Part shown: piece after piece, positions 59,649-64,000 of the stretch | Numbering within the stretch: the first letter of the stretch is position 1 | Layout of the letters: every line of letters begins with the position of its first letter | From: Lunularia cruciata | Taxonomy: Eukaryota; Streptophyta; Marchantiopsida; Lunulariales; Lunulariaceae | Length of the DNA stretch: 64,000 bases | Reading direction: 5' to 3' | Assembly: GCA_948567375.1 (NCBI GenBank) | Contig: OX419761.1 | Span: 37,264,501 to 37,328,500 of the forward strand | Made by a program: the position numbers and the translations under genes | Notes under the pieces: model-generated | Database searches by the model: none | The model's input: the letters and a program-made list of their open reading frames with translations, nothing else | What the model was told of the DNA's origin: nothing

Positions 59649-60008
59649 TTTGAGAGTGTTGAGAGTGATGTTTTACCTTGGCTTTTAGCGCTTTTTCTAT
59701 GGACCTCGTGCTTGTTTTCCTTGATGCTTTTGTATTGTTTATCAATTTTTCTATTGTGATATACTATTTGGCCTTTGGTTTGGAGTACAAACGTACTCCT
59801 GTGTACTAATGCATTAGTACACAGGAGAAAAGTTTATTTGAGAGTATTGAGAGTGATGTTTTACCTTGGCTTTAGTGCTTTTTCTATGGACCTCGTGCTT
59901 GTTTTCCTTGATGCCTTTGTATTGTTTTTCAATTTTTCTAACGTGATATACTATTTGGCCTTTTGGTTTGGAGTACAAAGGTACTAATGCATTAGTACAA
60001 AGGAGAAA
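59649..60008 (+). repeat. 188-bp tandem duplication with central palindromes
   Basis: Units 59649-59836 and 59837 to about 60008 start TTTGAGAGTNTTGAGAGTG and are about 90 percent alike by eye. The first contains a perfect 32-bp palindrome (59796-59827, centre GTACTAATGCATTAGTAC). The second keeps only the central 18 bp (59981-59998). SINE-like copy I is inserted right at the end of the second unit. Confidence 0.88.
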
Positions 60009-60130
60009 AAAAAGCGACCGCGCGTGAAAACGAGAAGGACGGAGCCATCGAGCCCATCAAGCCTACAAGGAAAAGACATATAGGTAAATTTGGGCTAAAC
60101 CCTCGTAGTTTCGTTAAGAGGAATCAAAGA
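60004..60130 (-). mobile_element. SINE-like element, copy I (long form)
   Basis: 11-bp direct repeats TAGTACAAAGG at 59993-60003 and 60131-60141. It reads AAAAAAAAGCGACCGCGCG, AGAAGGACGGAGCC, CATCAAGCCTACAAGG, GGGCTAAACCC and then some 30 further bases. It thus extends past the hairpin, like copy D. Because the host repeat also contains GTACAAAGG elsewhere, the duplication is slightly less certain than in copies E and F. Confidence 0.7.
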
Positions 60131-60141
60131 TAGTACAAAGG

Positions 60142-61127
60142 TACTATTGCTCTTACATCTACCATTTGAGTGGCTATGGTTGTTGAAAGGGTCTCCGAAG
60201 AGAATCTTATGTGTGCGGAACAGAAGAAGTCGGACCCGACCCGAAGGGACAAGGTGTGTAACTTGTACATGACTTGGGCTCTTGCGCCTGGAACTGCAAT
60301 AGCCTGGAGCTGGAGGTTAGCAAGGAGCGGCGGGTGCGGCCACTCACCCAGAGTTGGAGATAGAGATTGACTAATGGTAGAAGAATAATTTTTAGGAGTT
60401 CATTGTTCCCAGCGTTCCGTATACTGGTTGAGATCTATGGCTAAGAAAATGAAGGGACGTTCATATAAAGTCCTGCTTTTATATATGTTACTAGCCAAAA
60501 TATCTTGGAGCCATTCTATTCAGATTTGCAAGCTCAACGGAGACAAATTTGAACATCAGACGGAAAGACCGGAGTATTTCGAAGACCATACATGCAAAGG
60601 AATTTTTTAACGCATACTTGTCCTTCTGCAGCTCCCGAAGCTAACCATCCCATAAGTCCTGCTTGTTCCTCGTAGTCCTTTCAAATTCATGATGCTGCTC
60701 AGGAATTCTCTTCAGGACTAACTGTTTCCATTGTCGTGCTTCTTAAATCTGTTTTCTAAAGTCTTCTATCTGCAAAGAATAGGCCCACACAGTCAGCTGA
60801 TTGTAGAGATGATGGTTCGGAGATTTTTCTTCCGTGTATGAGGAGTTAATCCCATCCAAGTTTGTCAATACAAGTTGGAGAAATGTCCACAAGAAGTGGT
60901 GAAAATTCTTGAACGGTTGCTCAATGATAAAAATATGAGAGAAACTTTTGCTCTAAAGAAGAGTAGCTCAGCATACCTGAAAGCAAAAGAGAATGAGAAA
61001 GCAAAAGAGAATGTCCAATTCCTTGGTAGGCGCCCACACCTCACACGATTTCATTGTGCGAGTTCCCCGACATAGGGGGCTTGATACTGTTTACCTTTGG
61101 GGATAAACTTGCCTGCCCAAAGGCTCT
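60142..61127. other. Region without recognisable gene
   Basis: Several short plus-strand frames (60-66 codons), none with known motifs or convincing splicing. Nothing else seen. Confidence 0.4.
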
Positions 61128-61189
61128 CCTATGTAACGGCTTGATGGGGGTCTTCCCATCCTTCATGTGTTCTACGTGGTCGCATTTTT
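61128..61189 (+). mobile_element. SINE-like element, copy J
   Basis: ACGGCTTGATGGGGG, TCTTCCCATCCTTC and TCTACGTGGTCGCATTTTT in family order. Its 5' boundary is unclear and no target-site duplication was found. Confidence 0.65.
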
Positions 61190-63318
61190 CCGTGTAGTGG
61201 TTGATTTTGTGGACCTTGATTTAGACTTTGAGGCGCACAACGGAGTGTCCAGAAGGGATTCAGCACGAGTGTTCCGACGATTGGAAACAAATCCGACTAG
61301 CACCTTCCTTCAGCGCTTCCAGGAGCTATAAATTCGTCCGAGGCAAAGAGGCATGCCTAGTTGTCTTTGTGCGCATTCGGCAGCAGGGCTTCTTAAGAAT
61401 TTGGGTCAGACAGGTAAATACTTCGGGATGGCAAATTTCTACTCTCAATCTTATTTTCGTTGGTTCTTCGTGAAGAATTTGAGCTGGATTTGCAGTCGTT
61501 GGGGATGTTGCGGGCATGTGCGTGATCCCACAAGCACCTTGTGTTTGCTTCGTTCACTTCGGAATAACGGGAGTGTGAAAACTCCAGAAAGTCCATTTAC
61601 TCGTAAATCGTTGTCACCCGTTCATCCCTGTCCCTTCACGCAGCCAAGTTCTCCCACTACAGTCGACGTAGTACTCCCGATATTCCTGAGAGCGATCCAG
61701 GGTTTTAAGTTCAGAAATTAACAGAGACGTTCGGTGGAGATTCTAGAGAAGTGGGTGCAACTGCAAGAGCAAAGGATTTCTCTTACAAAATTTGTATTGT
61801 ACTTGGACACATTCGTCTATCAAGATTAGGGATTTAGCAATGACATCACCGAGTTCCTGGTGAGATTAGAGATTTACCAAGATTAGGGTTTCAGTGATGC
61901 CATTACGGATTTAGATTACGGATGAGATTAGAAATTTAGCAATGACATCAGTGGTTTACTAGTGAAACAAGTGATCTTCCATATTAGATTACAACGTATT
62001 TGCACACTTATGGAAAGAGATTAGAAATTTAGCGATGACATTAGTAATTTACTAGTGAGACAAGGGATCTACCATATTAAATTACAACAGGTTTGCACAC
62101 TCTTGGAATGATGTACATGGTCACCAAGTGCTATTTGACCTTTTTAGGAAGTTTAGGGAGTTTTAGGGAGCAAAAAGGATTGGAGTGATGCATTGTGCTT
62201 TCAGATATTGTGGTAGTGATACCATTTCAAGTTCCACTTTTTATTGAAGCTGATTTAGGGACCTAGAGTGAGACCTATATGTGTTGACTTCATTGGAGTG
62301 ACCTTACAAACGACTTCACACAATCTTATCCAGATTATTCATGGGTAGGGATTAGCCTAGCCCAATACCAAGAGATCTAGATTTTTATAGATGATGTGGA
62401 AATCACTTCTCCTACTCCCCTTGACGCCCTTCATACTTGTCTTCTCTATTCAAACCTACTAAACTCATACAAATAGCTATATTCTCTTAACTCTATTAAG
62501 CATTCATACTAGATTTACTTAGTATACTTGGATCTTTATGTCTTTACATTACCTAGTGATTTCTATGCTTTCCTTGCGTTTATTAGTTATCAATGGAGAG
62601 ATATCTATTTGGATTTTACTTTCGACCCACAAGAGTACATTAGAATACCAAGAGATTACCCTTAGGAGTCAAAGGTTTTTGAGAAGTGATTGGCAAGGCT
62701 ATACGACAAGTATACTATACAAGCCAAGCAATAGCTAGGAGGATTTTAGAATCCACATAGTCCAGTACTCTACCTCTAGAGCATTACTGTCTTTAATGTT
62801 CCTTGATGTTAGGTCAAGTAGGTGAGTATAAACATGTAGCCCAAGCATTATCACCCTCTAGGTCAACATCCTTTTCCATTGATACTCTTTTTGCCTTATA
62901 AAATTTCCATCCACCTACCATCAAAGACTTTCCTTCTTTCCTCCATGACAAAGCCAAATGAGGAGCTATAGCTTATGTGCTCTTGTTGTTGATGATCTTG
63001 TTCATCCAACAATCATGTAAGGTGCTTGATTTGTTGTTGCATAGCAATGATAACCTCATGCATTACAATCATGGCTATTACTTTATCACACTAACTTCCA
63101 AGTTATCTAATTTATTAACACATAGATGCAACACGTTCACCGTTCTCCATAAGTTATAACTGGAAGTACCAAGGGTTCCTTGGACAAGGTGATCGTATTT
63201 AGAAAATTATGCCCAAAGCGTGTGTGAAATGATGCTTGGGTAGTACCCAAACACAAAAATCCCCATGGTTTGGCAAAAATGGATTTGGTGGTCCATAGAT
63301 TCTATCTATCCTATTCTT
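61190..63318. other. AT-rich region, likely retrotransposon interior at right
   Basis: The left part has no recognised gene. From about 61.8 kb the DNA is AT-rich with loosely repeated phrases (TTAGAGATTTA(G/C)C, GCAATGACATCA, TTACTAGTGA). On the minus strand near 63.0-63.15 kb, fragments such as MENGERVASMC and EVIIAMQQQIKHL, interrupted by stops, sit where a gag gene would start relative to the primer-binding site at 63319. I infer a decayed LTR retrotransposon. Confidence 0.4.
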
Positions 63319-64000
63319 GCTTTGATACCAATGTAAAAGACCAAGACCTATAAGATCTATTTGTGCATGTGTGTGGTATTGTGATATTTAGCTTGATATT
63401 ACAAAGTACTTAAAAGATATTATTTATATAGAGATAAAGGATGGTTCTATATTAGTCATGGTTAGCTAAAATTAATCATAGTTAAGATAGAGGGGACATT
63501 ATTTTAGAGGAAGTAGAAAAGATGAGCATCACTATTTTTGATTTTAGTGTGTTGACTTGGCATTATTCCTAGGTGTTTGGCTTTGAGGAAAGAGTTGAGA
63601 ACTCTTGGGCACGCAAGCCTTTTTGTTTTGGATTCTTCTTTAGTCCAAGGATAGCCCATGTGAAGAAATATTTGACTTAGTGGTTGAGTCAAGATAAGAC
63701 CACATGCTCAGGGGAATATGCCCATGTGAATGGATATTCCTTTCTACTTTTTGACTTTATTTGACTTTTAGTCTAATAATTTGAGTTACTATGGTAATTA
63801 GTAACTTTGGTACGTAACTATTTCACAAGTATATAAACAAGGGGTGAGGAGGTACTCATCATCCTTTCATTTGCAACTATCTCTCTCTTATTGAGTTCTC
63901 TAGTGAGCAATGTCTTGAGTCTTGGAGTGTTAACCTTGGAGGAGTATGATGGAGTTGGGGTTCCTTGCCTTCTTAGTCCATGGTGTGTTACCATAATAGC
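63319..64000 (-). mobile_element. LTR retrotransposon end: primer-binding site and LTR
   Basis: On the minus strand TGGTATCAAAGC (63319-63330) differs by one base from the plant initiator-tRNA-Met primer-binding site TGGTATCAGAGC. One base beyond it the sequence ends ...TTTTACA on that strand, the CA end of an LTR. The LTR therefore covers 63332 to beyond the window. A TATA-like CTATATAAATA lies on the same strand near 63420-63435. The partner LTR and pol domains are not visible, so the family cannot be assigned. Confidence 0.5.

Noticed and set aside
61353-61721. 122-codon plus-strand frame
   Set aside because: No family resemblance and no supporting promoter or splice signals.

Overview
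The window is nuclear DNA of a land plant. It holds five recognisable protein-coding genes, four of them split by GT-AG introns, one tRNA-like gene, and long stretches with no gene I can recognise. The gene set (ABCG half-transporter, class I small heat-shock protein, GPI8, STAR1/ABCI17-type ABC ATPase, AKT-type Shaker K+ channel with ankyrin repeats and a KHA domain) and a short AAACCCT telomere-type run are plant features. Moderate base composition, long introns and an intron inside the sHSP gene make me lean to a bryophyte or another early-diverging lineage, but the sequence does not prove this.

Layout. 1749-6966 (+): seven-exon ABCG half-transporter. 8492-9138 (+): two-exon class I HSP20 with a heat-shock element and TATA box. 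12071-13240 (-): single-exon GPI8/PIG-K. 17411-17483 (+): tRNA-like gene followed by decayed relatives of itself and its flank. 22747-26477 (-): three exons of a STAR1/ABCI17-like ABC ATPase, first exon not found. 26.5-41.7 kb: about 15 kb without a recognisable gene. 41774-49492 (-): thirteen-exon AKT-like K+ channel. 50.6-54.3 kb: strongly AT-rich, gene-free block with foldbacks and a 187-bp tandem duplication. 54.3-61.7 kb: no recognisable gene, several repeats. 61.7-64.0 kb: AT-rich, with a likely LTR retrotransposon end reading leftward from a tRNA-iMet-type primer-binding site.

Two observations stand out. First, a family of tiny dispersed elements (about 75-140 bp, at least 12 copies plus a 23-bp fragment) is spread from 20 to 61 kb. 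Several copies sit between target-site duplications of 8-14 bp, one end is constant (CGCGGTCGCC followed by T-rich sequence) and the other is variably truncated. This looks like a short SINE-type retroposon. Second, the ABCG transporter keeps its reading frame, splice sites and transmembrane domain, yet carries non-consensus residues in all four ATP-site motifs (Walker A, signature, Walker B, H-loop). It may be a catalytically dead 'pseudo-transporter' or a gene in early decay.

The genes share no pathway or operon logic, as expected for plant nuclear DNA. STAR1-type ATPases and AKT channels both concern root ion handling, but their proximity here is probably chance. All exon coordinates were derived by hand from reading frame, splice dinucleotides and family similarity, without transcript evidence.
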